This document shows positions 26,136-37,890 of a stretch of DNA of 64,000 bases, one piece after another (positions within the stretch are counted from its first letter, which is position 1; every line of letters starts with the position of its first letter). Under the pieces are notes generated by a model. That model saw only the letters and a list, made by a program, of their open reading frames with translations, was not told the DNA's origin and did no database searches. The stretch is from Hirudinaria manillensis. Lineage: Eukaryota > Annelida > Clitellata > Hirudinida > Hirudinidae. Position numbers and translations under genes: made by a program. The stretch spans positions 6,738,501 through 6,802,500 of the forward strand of contig CM067536.1 of NCBI GenBank assembly GCA_034509925.1. The letters run 5' to 3'.

Positions 26136-29100
26136 AGTTGGTTTAATTATTACTAATTAACAGTGATTAAGTATGATTTTTAGGTTTAATAGTTTAACAA
26201 CTACTGTTATCTCCTAAGTTTGATCAGTTGGTCTGCAATTTTCAATCTCTTCCTCCCTCCAGATGGTGTTGGTGCTGAAGAAGGAGGTCGTGAAGACGAA
26301 CAATTCAGTGGAGCACGAGGACGCGGGCAAGTACAGGCAGCTGTTGGTCAGGACTTTGCACCAATGCACTGTCAAGTTCCCCGATGTTGCTGGCACCATC
26401 ATACCTCTGGTTCGTACTCTCTCTCATTTTCTCAACCCATCCATCCTTTTGATCGTCCTTCTTTGTTGCTTTGATCGATTTTTTATTTATGGTTATTCAA
26501 GTCTTATTATTGGTTCGTAACATTCTGCATAATTTACTTAAGAAATAATTAATAATAATAGTAATAGTTAAATTCAGTTGAAGTTAAACTTCGAATGGAC
26601 ATTGCTCTGAATCTTTCTTTCATATCTTCTTTCGTTCATCTTTAGCTGATCGAGTTGCTGGGCGACCAGAACGAACTGGCGGCCTCTGACGTGTTAGTCT
26701 TCGTCAGGGAAGCAGTGCAAAGATTTGACCAATTGAAGCCGATCATCATCAACAAGCTGCTGGATACTTTCTCCTCCATCAAGTCGCTCAAGTCGGTTGA
26801 AGTTATGATAGCATTTTATTTATTTATTTAATTATTTATTTACTCATTTATTTATTCATTCATTCATTCGTTACTGTACTGAGCAGCTCATGTTCTTCAC
26901 CATTATTGATGATCAGTGAATGTCTGTTTTTGTGGAGACACATAATTGAGTTATGTAATGTTGCAAGATTTATTATTTAATTAATTAACTGTTTTGCTTA
27001 CAACTCGTTGATCATTAAACGAATATTGACCAATCAGGATTCACAGAGCAGCTTTGTGGATTCTGGGAGAATACTGCACCAACAAAGAGAACATTCAGAG
27101 ACTGATGACGCTCATCAGGCAGTCGCTGGGAGAGGTCGGTTCTCATTGGTCGGATATCTAGCCAATCAAAATTCACCGTTTTTGATTTAACGCGTTTCGA
27201 TCTTTGCGGATCTTCGTACCGATCGACTTACTCGAAATCAGAACGAGACCCGTTTCGAATTTTAGATTCCAATTGTGGAAGATGAGCTGAGGAAGATGGC
27301 AGGAGAGAAAGAGGAGGACACCCAGATGATCCAGGGAACCGTGCAGAGGCTCGTGACGGCGGACGGGACCTACGCGTCTCAGAGCGCTTTCTCTGCCTCT
27401 GTTCCTGTCAAGAAGGAACAAACCAGGTTCGCATTTGGCATATTTGTTGGTGGTCAGTTGTCATCAACTACCACGAGACGATTGCTCGTCAGTTAATAAG
27501 TTAAACTATAAACCATAATTATTAATTATTAAATTAATCTTATTTATTAATTATTGATCTTAAATTAAATAATCTTAGTTATAAATTGAATTATAATTAC
27601 CATTATTATTACTATAATTTATTTTTGCAAGCACCTTGATTAGTTGCAACAAATAACACTTTCTTCACAACTGAGACTTTAAAAAATAACAACAAGTCGT
27701 TCTCGTCCCTCAGACCCCCCTTGAGGCAGTTCCTGGCTGACGGTGACTTCTTCATCGGAGCCGCCCTCTCCACGACTCTGACCAAACTGTCGCTCAGATT
27801 TGCCGCTCTGACGCAGGACAAGCAGAAGCAAAATGTACGTCTTTGTTGCTCCTTTTCATTCAATTTAAATTAACTTTTAAATTTAGATCTTTTATTTCTG
27901 AGCTCAAATTTTTTATAAGTTTACACTCTCATTTTCTTTGCATTTCAAAAATTAATGGCTGATATTTTACATGTTTTTATTATAAATTAATTATTTTTGC
28001 AGCATAAGCTTTAAATATAAATTGCTTTAATGTCTGATGAACCAAAACTACAGGTCTTCATGGCTGAGGCGATGCTGATCATGGCATCCATCCTTCACTA
28101 TGGCAAATCTGGACTTCCCACTAAGGTGATTTTGATAATTTGGTACATTTCTATTTTATTGTTTTTCATTCATTGCTTTACCTACTGTTAAGACAAATGA
28201 AGTATTTGTATCGTTATTGATTTATTAATCACTGTTACTATAATCATCATCATCATTGTCATTATCAAAGCATTTGATAAATTGTTAAGATGTTGCTACA
28301 CTAATAAAGTCCTTGTATCATTATTGATGTATTGATCATTATTATTATTATTATTATTACTATTATTATTATTGTTGTTGTTATTGTTATTACTATTATT
28401 GTTATTGTTACCACCAGCCTATATCAGATGATGACGTGGATCGCATAGCCACCTGCATCAGGGTCCTGTCGGAGCACTCTCCATTCCTAGTGACCATCTT
28501 CAGTGACTTGTGCAGGGCCTCATTGAACAACATGTTGGCAATCAAGATTGAAGAAGAAAAGGAACAATTGAAGGTTTTCTTGCAGCTATTCGACTCAATC
28601 ATTAAATTTCGTTTGTTTTTTATTATTTTTTTACAATTTCTTGAAATTAAAAACTGCCTTGCGCCGACCTTTTGTCGTTTAATTTTCCTTCCCGTCTTCT
28701 CCAGATTCGTGAGAAGAAGCCAGCGGTGGTGCAGGCAGACGACCCGATAACCTTCCTCCAATTGATTCCAAGAGGGGAATTTGGGGCCACAGAGGTTTTA
28801 TTTTATGCTGTTGATTCTTAATGACTGCCATCTTTGCAGCTCCTTAAGCCTCTCCATCAGATTACAAACTATTTTTGCAACCTTTAAGACATTTTCAAGA
28901 TTTCAAAAGAAATTAATTAATTAAAAGATAATTAATTATCAATTATTAATTGAACATTTATTACGTATTGCTGCTTACATATTTATTGTTTTTATTCTTT
29001 AGCAATTCAAAAAAAAGTTAGTACTGCTAAAAGTTATGGTAGAAGTTATCATGATGATATCATCTTTGCAGAACATGTTTGACCTGACTTTGTCCCAGGC

Positions 29101-31465
29101 TCTCGGAGTGGGAAACAAAAAGGATTCGGACGTCACCTCCTCTTCAAAGCTGAACAAGGTGAACTTTTATTGTTTGTAAATCTGCAAAGCATTTCGACAT
29201 GAATAATCCATTTATAATTAAATCCTTCGTCTGCATTACGAGCATCAACATGATCACAATCAGTGAGTGAGTGAGTGAGTGAGATGAATAAATGAATTAC
29301 CACACTTGAACGACTGACCGATGGCATGGCAATGCTTGTAATCAAGGCCGTCACTCACGTCATCTTCCTGGCGACTAAAAATATCTCCTTTTGACCTCTG
29401 AACTCAGGTGACCCAGTTGACGGGCTTCAGCGACCCCGTGTACGCAGAGGCGTACGTGAACGTCAACCAGTACGACATCGTACTCGATGTACTCGTCGTC
29501 AACCAGACTCAAGACACCCTTCAGAACCTCACCCTCGAACTGGCCACTCTAGGTCACCCTTAATGTTTTTATTAATGCTAATAAGTTATTATTGTTGCAT
29601 TGGTAATGCATTGTAAATACATTGTTATTATCATTAATAAGTAATTATTGTTAAAATGTTATTATTGTTAACTCTCATTAAATTTATCCAAGCATCCATG
29701 TTAATTAATAATAATAATAACAATTATTGTAATAACAGTAATCATTTAATATTACCATAGTGATATATCAGTCAATGATTTGTTCTTCGATGTGATTGGT
29801 TGGTTGGTTGCAAAGGAATAAATTTCTTCAATAGGAGACTTAAAGCTGGTGGAGAAGCCTCAGCCCGTCGTCCTGGGATCTCGGGATTTCACGAACATCA
29901 AGGCCAGTGTCAAGGTCGCCTCGACGGAGAATGGAATTATTTTCGGCAACATCGGTAATTTATTCGACCTTCCTTTGACCCGATTGCTTTCTATAATTCA
30001 TTACTTATTAATTTGTTAAATTCACATTATTGCTGATTTGATGTAAATATTTACCCCTTCCTCGTCATCTATATCATGTATCTATACTCGTTGCAATTGG
30101 TAATAATAAATAATAACTATTTATTTATTTATTTATTTATTTATGTATTTATTACAAATAAGTATTTCATAATTTCAGTCTACGACGTGTCGGGAGCTGC
30201 TAGCGACAGGAACAGCGTCGTGCTCAATGACATCCACATTGACATTATGGACTACATTGTACCAGCCTCCTGCACTGACACCGAGTTCAGGCAGATGTGG
30301 GCGGAGTTTGAGTGGGAGAATAAGGTCGGTTACTTATTTGTAACTTCAGGTCACCATGGTTGACCTCAATCTTTGAGGAGCTTTTTATATTAATTTTTAA
30401 TAATTATTTTATTAATTTCAACAATTAGTCATCAGAGATCAAGATTGGATTTATAATAAATTATTATCAAAGTCACAGCAATGCAATTAAGGCGACCCTA
30501 GAAATGTGATGTTATTTTTTAAGAACATTGGCATAGTTTATAAAGGTCATTTTAAAGATTCAATTTAAAGACTCCTGTGTTTGTAAATTGGTTAAATATA
30601 TTGGTTATAAATAATAAAGTTAAGCAATGCTATCGACTGTTGTCCAGGTTGCAGTGAACACCAACATAACTGACCTCCATGAATATCTTGAGCACCTTAT
30701 CAAATGCACCAACATGAAATGCCTCACACCTGAAAAGGTTTATTTCCTATTTTTATTTCTGATTTCTGAACTTTTGGTAGCAATTCGTTGACTTTAATGC
30801 AATTCTTACTAATAACAATAATAATAATAACAATAATTTTTATAATAATTGTTAATATACACAATAATATATGTTAATATATACAATAATAATTGTTATT
30901 ATTGTGTAATTAATAAAATCTAATATGATATGGCCTTCTTGAATTCCTGTTTTGTCAGAGCTTTACTCACATCTCTCTTTAAATCTTTATTTTAATTTTC
31001 CATAAATGATATTTCTTTTGACATTGTTGTAATTGTCATCCCATTCTCCAGGCTCTCCATGGCGAATGTGGCTTCATGGCTGCCAATCTTTATGCTAAGT
31101 CCATCTTTGGAGAAGACGCTTTGGCCAATCTGAGCATCGAAAAACCTGCTGACCACCCTGAAGGTACCGTGACGGGACACATCAGGATCAGAGCCAAGAG
31201 TCAGGTTGGTGGTTTATTTTAACTGACTTCAGGCCACTGTTAACTTTATAATGCATTAAGCCTAATTAATTAAGAACTAGCCATAACTACTCAGTTTTGC
31301 ATAATATGCTTCCTAACACACCCTCCCTTGCTATCCTATTGGCCAGGTAAGGCCTGATGCTTTACACTATAGACTTTCTCAACATTTCAGGGAATGGCCC
31401 TCAGCATGGGCGACAAAATCAATCTCTCGCAGAAGAAAAGCAAAGTCATCTCTCCGTCGGGTTAG
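22933..31465 (+). CDS. COPB1: Coatomer subunit beta (beta-COP), about 961 aa
   Basis: Twenty-three exons: 22933-23038, 23114-23343, 23542-23711, 24389-24503, 24819-24911, 25250-25387, 25625-25744, 25983-26090, 26263-26409, 26646-26791, 27038-27134, 27266-27426, 27714-27834, 28054-28125, 28418-28573, 28705-28794, 29072-29158, 29408-29552, 29835-29954, 30179-30324, 30648-30737, 31052-31204 and 31391-31465 (2886 nt, phases consistent). Beta-COP is a core subunit of the COPI coat for Golgi-to-ER and intra-Golgi transport. The N-terminal two-thirds is the adaptin-like solenoid ([64 protein letters not shown]). The C-terminal part has the coatomer beta appendage ([59 protein letters not shown]). 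Length fits the family (about 953 aa in human). The intron after exon 4 begins GC. A poly(A) signal lies at 31577-31582. Confidence 0.97.
23957..24145. repeat. Duplicated piece of the COPB1 exon 4/intron 4 junction, plus a short tandem repeat
   Basis: The segment from about 23950 to 24050 in intron 3 resembles 24492-24590, which spans the end of exon 4 and the start of intron 4. Shared blocks include GGCACGTCTT and ATTACCATTTTATTAATAA, then TTAAGTTTGGTTGAT at the right edge. It is followed by a two-copy repeat of GGTTGATAAGTTT and ATAGTACAAAAC (about 24042-24145). Confidence 0.75.
28338..28411. repeat. ATT/TTG trinucleotide array upstream of COPB1 exon 15
   Basis: ATT units with TTG and TTAC variants that run up to the acceptor of exon 15 (28418), apparently supplying its T-rich tract. 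Confidence 0.85.
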
Positions 31466-31997
31466 ACTTTGATGAACGCTTCAAAGAAGTAGAAAAGGAA
31501 GACAATTTGAGACATTACGTTGTGAATTTCTAAGTTGACCAGCCACATCATTCATTAAATATTCTGTAGGTGCTTAAATAAACCATAGAAACACCGATGC
31601 TGTTATCATTGTCGTTAATTGTTATTATTAATCTTATTAATTCCATTGCTTCTTGTTTGTCTTGTGTTGTGTCACCGTCTCTGAAAAGATCGGGAAGTGA
31701 GCAGTTGGGAAAGCACTTGGAATCAATTTTATTCTGATCGTTCTATTATTTTACTACAAAGCTATTCATCCACGCTATTTTATTTGAGATCTTTTCAAAC
31801 CTGACAATGTTCCAATCGGAAACTTCCTCCAAATTCTTAAATACAAAATTTTACAAAATTCATTAAAATAAATGCAAACTCGAGATAAAAACATTAATCA
31901 GAAACACGACCGAAACAAACAAAAATCAATCCAGAAAAGTCAATCAATGACATGCGACAGTCTTTTGAGCAAGCGTACTCCAGTATGGAGTTTGTTG

Positions 31998-33600
31998 TCA
32001 CTCTATGGTGAGCTCGTAGTTGTTGGTGATGTCATCAATCTCCTTAAGCCTCTCCATCTCCCACTTTATCTTGTCATCGTTGTCAACTACCTTCTGTCAG
32101 TTATAAAGAGGTTAACCAAAAAGGTGGAGGTGATGTTGTTGCTATACCTAAAAATACAAAAACCAACAACTGATATCTTACCTTTGAGACCCTTTCTGAC
32201 TGTTTGTTGCTGATAATTCTGGGAGGAGATGGTTCTAAAATATAAGAGAAAATGCTAAATCATGGAGAAGTATAAAAGTGGGACTCCTTTGGAGAATCCA
32301 TGCAAGACTGATACACTAGTATATGACTTGAAGCCTGTGTTTGTTGGCGGTGGCGATTAATTACAAACTATTGCAATAGATCAATTACAAATTAGTTTCA
32401 CAGCCTGTTGCTACTAAATCAAGTATATCCAGAGCCATTGCAATCACCAGTAATTTTGTGCTGAGTTACCATTTTGCCACAATAATTACTGGTTTGGACA
32501 TTAACATCGAATTAACTCGCAACCAATCCATCAGGTAACCAACCTTCAGAAGGTGATGAGTTGTCTGAGTCTTCAGCTACGAACATGTTTTTTGTTGGGA
32601 CTCTTGGCCTCAAAGATCTGACAGGAAGAGTTCTTTCATCCTCTTTCAAATTCATCACCTCAGTGGTACCTAAATCAAACAGGTTTATGTCCTTCATAGG
32701 CTTTGAACTGCTTTCTTCAGTTTCAGATAAATACTCAAACAATCTTATGTCTTCTGCATTGGAATCTACATCAAAATCCTCAACTGGATTTGGAGGCATT
32801 TGTTTGGTTGCATCAACTTTTTGGATAATCTTTTTTGCAACTTTCTCCTTGTGGCAACTAGATTTAGTGGACGTTTCTTTAGGTTTTGCCCTTTTTAACC
32901 TAAGTTTCTTTGGACTTTTGGACCTTGCCACTCCTGTTTTAGTGCTAATGACTTCTTTGACTTGTTCACTTTTAATGGATTTTTCCGTTGTTGACGTTTT
33001 TTGCTGTTTGAGCATTGGAGAAGTATGATTGGATAATTCCAGAGAGCTGTAATCCTGATGTCTGCCAGCTCTGTTTACACGACATAAGCTTCTAACTTTA
33101 TTCTGTTGGCAATTTTCTTTACTTTGTTCATCATTGATAAACTCTTCTTTTAGCACTGGCGAAACACTTATGGACAATTTCGGGGGATGGGAATTCTGAT
33201 TCTTTCTGGTTTTATTTTCAAAAGCTAAACTCCCAGTTTTGCTTTGTGTTATAAAAGCTGGTGTTGGTGACATAAGTTCAGATTTGTCAGCATCACTGAA
33301 GTTTGATATGGAAAAGTTAATGGTACTGCTAGAAGCGCGCTTATTAATTTCGTTTGAATCTACAGCCTTGGTATTGGTGACATCTTTTCCAAATTTTTTC
33401 CCCTTTCGTAGGGAAAACTTTGTGTCCTCGAGAGAAGCCTTCGAATCCATATGATTGTTGTTGTCTATTTTATGTTTCTTTGAGTTGCTTAAGACACTGT
33501 CATTGCGTCTTTTACCGACAAAACGACGTGTTTCAGAAAATTCAAAGTTTTGGAGATCGGAATCTTCAAAAATAAAATCATTTCCTCCCGAGCGAGACAT
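31998..33600 (-). CDS. Sororin-like sister-chromatid cohesion protein (about 401 aa)
   Basis: Three exons on the minus strand: 33600-32544, 32234-32182 and 32093-31998. They sum to 1206 nt, and the short 53-nt middle exon has good acceptor and donor sites in phase. The protein is disordered, basic and Ser/Lys-rich. The last exon encodes IKWEMERLKEIDDITNNYEL followed by TIE and the stop. This matches the pattern of the C-terminal sororin motif: a Trp about 20 residues from the end, acidic and hydrophobic residues, then a terminal Phe/Tyr-x-Leu-x-x-Glu. There is also a KEN box (residues 161-163), several Ser-Pro sites and YSSLEL (about 184-189), reminiscent of sororin's Pds5-binding YSR region. 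Sororin protects cohesin from Wapl release after replication. Overall identity is low, so this is a family-level inference. A reading that stops at 32512 without splicing would lose the motif. Confidence 0.6.
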
Positions 33601-34282
33601 TAATAAATCGACGGTAAGCTATTATATCCAATGAGAGTTCTCGTATTACTCGTAAACAAAAGTCGCATGGAGATATCCCGATTTATTTACCATTTTTTGA
33701 TTTCTTATTTTGATAATTTTAAAATTAATTACAATAAAAACAAGACTATCGAAAATTAACTTTAACTTAAAAAATTTTGCAGTTTTGTCATTTAGATATG
33801 AGGCACCACACTATGGACAGATATCTTTATTAATGATCATTTCGGCAGATCAAAGCTGGTATTATATAAGGCTGGCATTATCCTTCATCTGCATTCTTAG
33901 GCAAAAATTGTTATTGGCCGATACACACGAAAACACGTATTTAGCTAAGTGGAAAACATGACTAATCAATGAAATGCAATTATCAATTCAGAAAAACTCA
34001 GGAATTTTATTCTCAAACATACAACCACACCCATACAAAGTATCATGTAAACTGCACTTCAGCACACAAATCTTTAACTATTTCCTGAAAAAAAAACCAA
34101 AAGCAATGTCAGGTAATGTCGACTATAATTCAAGTTCAAGATTAAAATAACACTCCAGAACCAGAAATAATAAATGGAACTTCAACAAATCGTTCAACCA
34201 TACCTCATTAAAAACATATATTAACAGATAATTCAATGTTGACACAAATTGCTTGCTAATGTAAATGTTTGAACAAATGGTT
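33601..34282. other. Spacer between the sororin-like gene and SRP14
   Basis: The right part should be the SRP14 3' untranslated region; AATAAA on the minus strand lies at 34006-34011. The left part is upstream of the sororin-like start codon and is AT-rich. No other feature is seen. Confidence 0.5.
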
Positions 34283-35537
34283 TTAAATTGCACTAGCTTT
34301 AGATTTCTTAGCTTTTTCTTTCTTCTTTAAACCATCCATATTGGCCTTTAAGACATTGGAATAAGCCTAAATAAGAAAAAATAATGTGGAAACATTCTGT
34401 AACAGAAATCGTTGCATTTTTTGTTTTATTTACCATTTGAAACTTGTTTATATCTTTTTGGTTAACCTGGAATGATAAAATAAAAGACAATAAAGTTTTT
34501 ATAAGTAAAATTACTTTTATGAAATGGCATTTAATTTAAAATATCTTCAGTTACTAACAATAACCAACTTTGAGATGGAGCAATAAATGAATGAAAACTT
34601 ACAACTGTGCTTAGTTTAGAATTTCCAAGAACAACTCTGATGAGACATTTGTGTTCGGCAGGCTCTGGAAGCTGAGGATGACCTTGCCTAGGCTTTGGTT
34701 TTGTTGCCCCATCGTCTTAAAAATCAAACACCCATCAAAACCAAAACCAGCTCCCAAGTTATAGCGATAAATGTTATAATGGTGATCATAAATTTAGTTT
34801 GAGTCTAATGGCATGGTATTCTGAATATGTACTCCAAAACATCAGAAAAAACCAGCATGCATCTGGTGATGAGTAACTTATTATTGCTATTAATCTCAAG
34901 CATAAGGAAAAGCATTTCCAACATAAATGTTAAAACAAAATTAAATGTTGACTTAAGACATCAAAACCAGTACATTTAATGACTAAATGAAGTTAATATA
35001 AATAAATCTTAACATTTCTTCATGGTAAGTTGTATTGGCTTTCCCCCTTTAGCTTTCTGAAACATCCTTGTCAGCTCTGTTAGAAACTGTAAAAGTAAGT
35101 CAGTCTTCAATTGTTTAAATAGCTACATCTAAACTTTTATTTAGAACTACTTTACATATTATTTATGCCACTTGTTATATAAACATTAATTCAAGAAAGT
35201 ACAAATATTTCTAAAATGTAGTGGATTAAATGGAAACCAAAAACTAGAATATATGTAGGAGTAGATTCAACAGGGCCTTAAAACGTTCACCAGATGAAAC
35301 TTAATTATGCCTTTTAACCAAAAATCATTTCATTTACATATTTGTGATGTTATTATAAAATACCATAATCGTGGTATTAGTGTAAAAATGTCCCAATTTC
35401 CCATATGGTGAGCGATAATATAATTTGATTGCTTTCAGGTATGAATTTGCTTTAAAAATATACCCTACAAAACGTACAAGGTAATCGACTAAATGCCTTC
35501 AATAAAAACCCACCGCTTCATTTTCTAGGAGAACCAT
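34283..35537 (-). CDS. SRP14: Signal recognition particle 14 kDa subunit (108 aa)
   Basis: Five exons on the minus strand: 35537-35514, 35086-35014, 34715-34603, 34466-34434 and 34366-34283 (327 nt). The product starts MVLLENEA and continues FLTELTRMFQKAKGG, KCLIRVVLGNSKLSTV, NQKDINKFQM and AYSNVLKANMDGLKKKEK. These segments match SRP14 from end to end. SRP14 pairs with SRP9 on the Alu domain of SRP RNA and slows elongation while the signal peptide is targeted to the ER. The Ala-rich tail of the human protein is absent; the chain ends in a short Lys/Ala tail (KKSKASAI). The gene is head-to-head with NDUFAF1, with only 345 bp between start codons. Confidence 0.94.
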
Positions 35538-35882
35538 CTTCAAAGTAGCTCGGACGAATTACCGATGACAGCAAAAGAGTCTCATAGCTAGGCGAAAAAT
35601 TTTATATAGTTATACATGTTTAACATCTCGTGATTGTTATTAAATTTAAATATAATAATTAATAAAATATGTCTAAATTACTTACGGCCACAGTCGCATG
35701 ACAGATATTTAGGATATATCAATGTCGTTAAAATTAATATTTTATTTAAGTACTTACAAACTTTAGCAGAAATATAAAATTACGTTATATAAAAGTAGGT
35801 GTAATAAAAACATATGTTCCACATTTAACAAATATTGTTTATATTGAAATAATCAAGTGGGATATGTTTGTACGTGCGGACC
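35538..35882. promoter_or_regulatory. Compact divergent promoter of SRP14 and NDUFAF1
   Basis: These 345 bp separate the two start codons and must hold both 5' untranslated regions and core promoters if there are no upstream exons. The sequence is AT-rich without an obvious TATA or CpG-rich core. Confidence 0.5.
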
Positions 35883-37243
35883 ATGGCAGCAAGGTTGCGT
35901 TGTTGGATTCCATTTCTGTCTAAACGTGCTTTTCATACATCCAGAGTCCAGCAGAGTTTTTGGGAACCTCATAAAAAAGGCACATATGCTAAAACGATAA
36001 AGGTAGATCTTCGGAAAGTCGCGCCTTTTGGAATTAGAGAAATTCCAAAAGAATTTAAGAAATTGAAGGAAGAGATAATTGCTGCTGCAAGATGTGATCA
36101 CATTTATTCGAGAGACCATAAGGATTATGAGATTTTGTGGAAATTCGATTCCCCAGAATCGTTAGAACCTTGGATTGTGACTTGCGACAGTGATTACAAT
36201 GAAGGCAAAAGTACTGCTGAATTTGTATTGAATAAAAATAAGAAGGGTCTTTTCTATGGCGACTTGAACACCGAAGTTCCTAAAGACGGAATTCTTAAAG
36301 CTGCTGGTTATTGTAATATAACGTCTCCAGTGCGTGAGGTAAGTTCCAATGACCATGTCACAATTTTTCTTTTTATTGATGATGAAACAATAGCGTGAAC
36401 ACATGGCATACTTTCTTTGTTTGTGAAAGTCCTAATTATTCAGATGATGTACATATCATTGTATTTATTTATGTTGTAGATTTCATTCAAGAGGACTGTT
36501 CCTTATGACTTTAGTCATTATACTCATTTGTTGATAAGGACTAGAGGAGATGGAAGGCCTTACACCCTATGCTTGAACATGAAAAGGGATTGGGATGTTC
36601 AATGGAATGACCAGTATAACTACGTTCTCTTCACAAGGGGAGGGCCTTATTGGCAATTGGCCAAGGTCACTTGATTGATTAATACGTCAAATTGTTTTTT
36701 TGAATTCGACTAACTAGTGTCTTGCGACGGCATGTTAAGATTGCAACCATCAGCATTTGGATATTAAATGGTGATTTAATCTTGATTAGAAAGGAAACTC
36801 ATTCCTTTGACCAGGACTACATTTAATGTTTAATGTAGCTTAATTTCCTTTAGTGAATTCTATAGAAAAATTTTGTTAAGGCAGAAAGGATTGAAATTAA
36901 TAAAGAGTTATGAAGATAACTAATATTGAATGCTGCAAAAAAGTACATAATAGCATTTATTTTGTTATTGCTTGATTCACATATTCATTGATGTTCATTT
37001 GATGATTTTTACTTTTTGCAGATTCCCTTTTCAAAGTTTTTCCTTAGTGCTAAAGGCAGAATCCAAGATAAACAAAGGGCAATAGATCTTGAAAAAATTC
37101 TCACCTTTGGCATTACAATAGCTGATTCCAATACAGGGCCATTTAAATTGGAAATAGATTTTATTGGTTTGATTCATGATGCGAGTCATGAAAGCACTTT
37201 TGAATATGAAATGTATGAAGTAAGGCCTCACACCATTACTTAA
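35883..37243 (+). CDS. NDUFAF1: Complex I assembly factor NDUFAF1 (CIA30), 287 aa
   Basis: Three exons: 35883-36338, 36480-36665 and 37022-37243 (864 nt). Residues 1-25 (MAARLRCWIPFLSKRAFHTS) form a mitochondrial targeting peptide with an FHTS cleavage-like motif. The CIA30 domain follows: EPWIVTCDSDYNEGKSTAEF, GLFYGDLNTEVPKDG, RTRGDGRPYTLCLNMKRDWD, YVLFTRGGPYWQLAKIPFSK and GPFKLEIDFIGLIHD. All are in family order. The protein acts in the mitochondrial complex for membrane-arm assembly of NADH dehydrogenase. An in-frame TTG at 35868 is not used; the first ATG is 35883. AATAAA overlaps the region just after the stop (37244-37249). Confidence 0.94.
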
Positions 37244-37890
37244 AATAAAGTATAACTTTTTGGCATTGATGTTATGTTTAATGTCCATTGGGAGTATATC
37301 AGTAAAATATTAATTTATCTGGCCTCCTCGTGTGTTAGAGTGATTGGTGAATTGCCAGACTTTAAAGAAATGCTTGTGAAAGCCAGTCTCAGTCAGTTGC
37401 GCGAATATTCAAAAGTTAAATAATTCTGGAGATGATACAATGGTTTCAAATGGCGTTAATGGGAATCTTGATATTTTTCAAAATGCTCCCGGATCCGGTC
37501 ATTTATGGGGCCAGGAAATAAGTGGCACCTTAGTGGGGGGGGGGGGAAGTGGCTTGATACGAAGCAAAAATCATCAGACTATAAGAAAATTTGTTTGAAA
37601 TTTTTGAAAATAGTTTATCTTTGCGACGAGAAAATGAGCTTAACCCCATATTTTAAATGTGACAATTTTTTTCTAAATTTACCTAATCTCATTACAAATG
37701 CTTAAATTTTATCAATACCTTTTTTTGTGATCTATATCATTGTTAACCAATATCTCGTTAAATAAAGAGAGCGATAACTTGGGGTATTTTTAAAGAATTC
37801 ATAATCTTTTGTTTAATTATTTATTCGGACGTCGCCATTTCCATTTTACGGCTAGTCTTCGTCGGAATATATGGACTCTTATGACTGAAA
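37244..37890. other. Spacer between NDUFAF1 and the SR-protein gene
   Basis: Contains the NDUFAF1 poly(A) signal, a run of ten or more G at about 37538-37547 that is unusual in this AT-rich DNA, and the promoter of the downstream gene. No exon is supported. Confidence 0.45.

Noticed and set aside
33239-33454. Plus-strand frames opposite the sororin-like exon (also 32561-33028)
   Set aside because: They are antisense shadows of the long minus-strand exon and have no splice or motif support.
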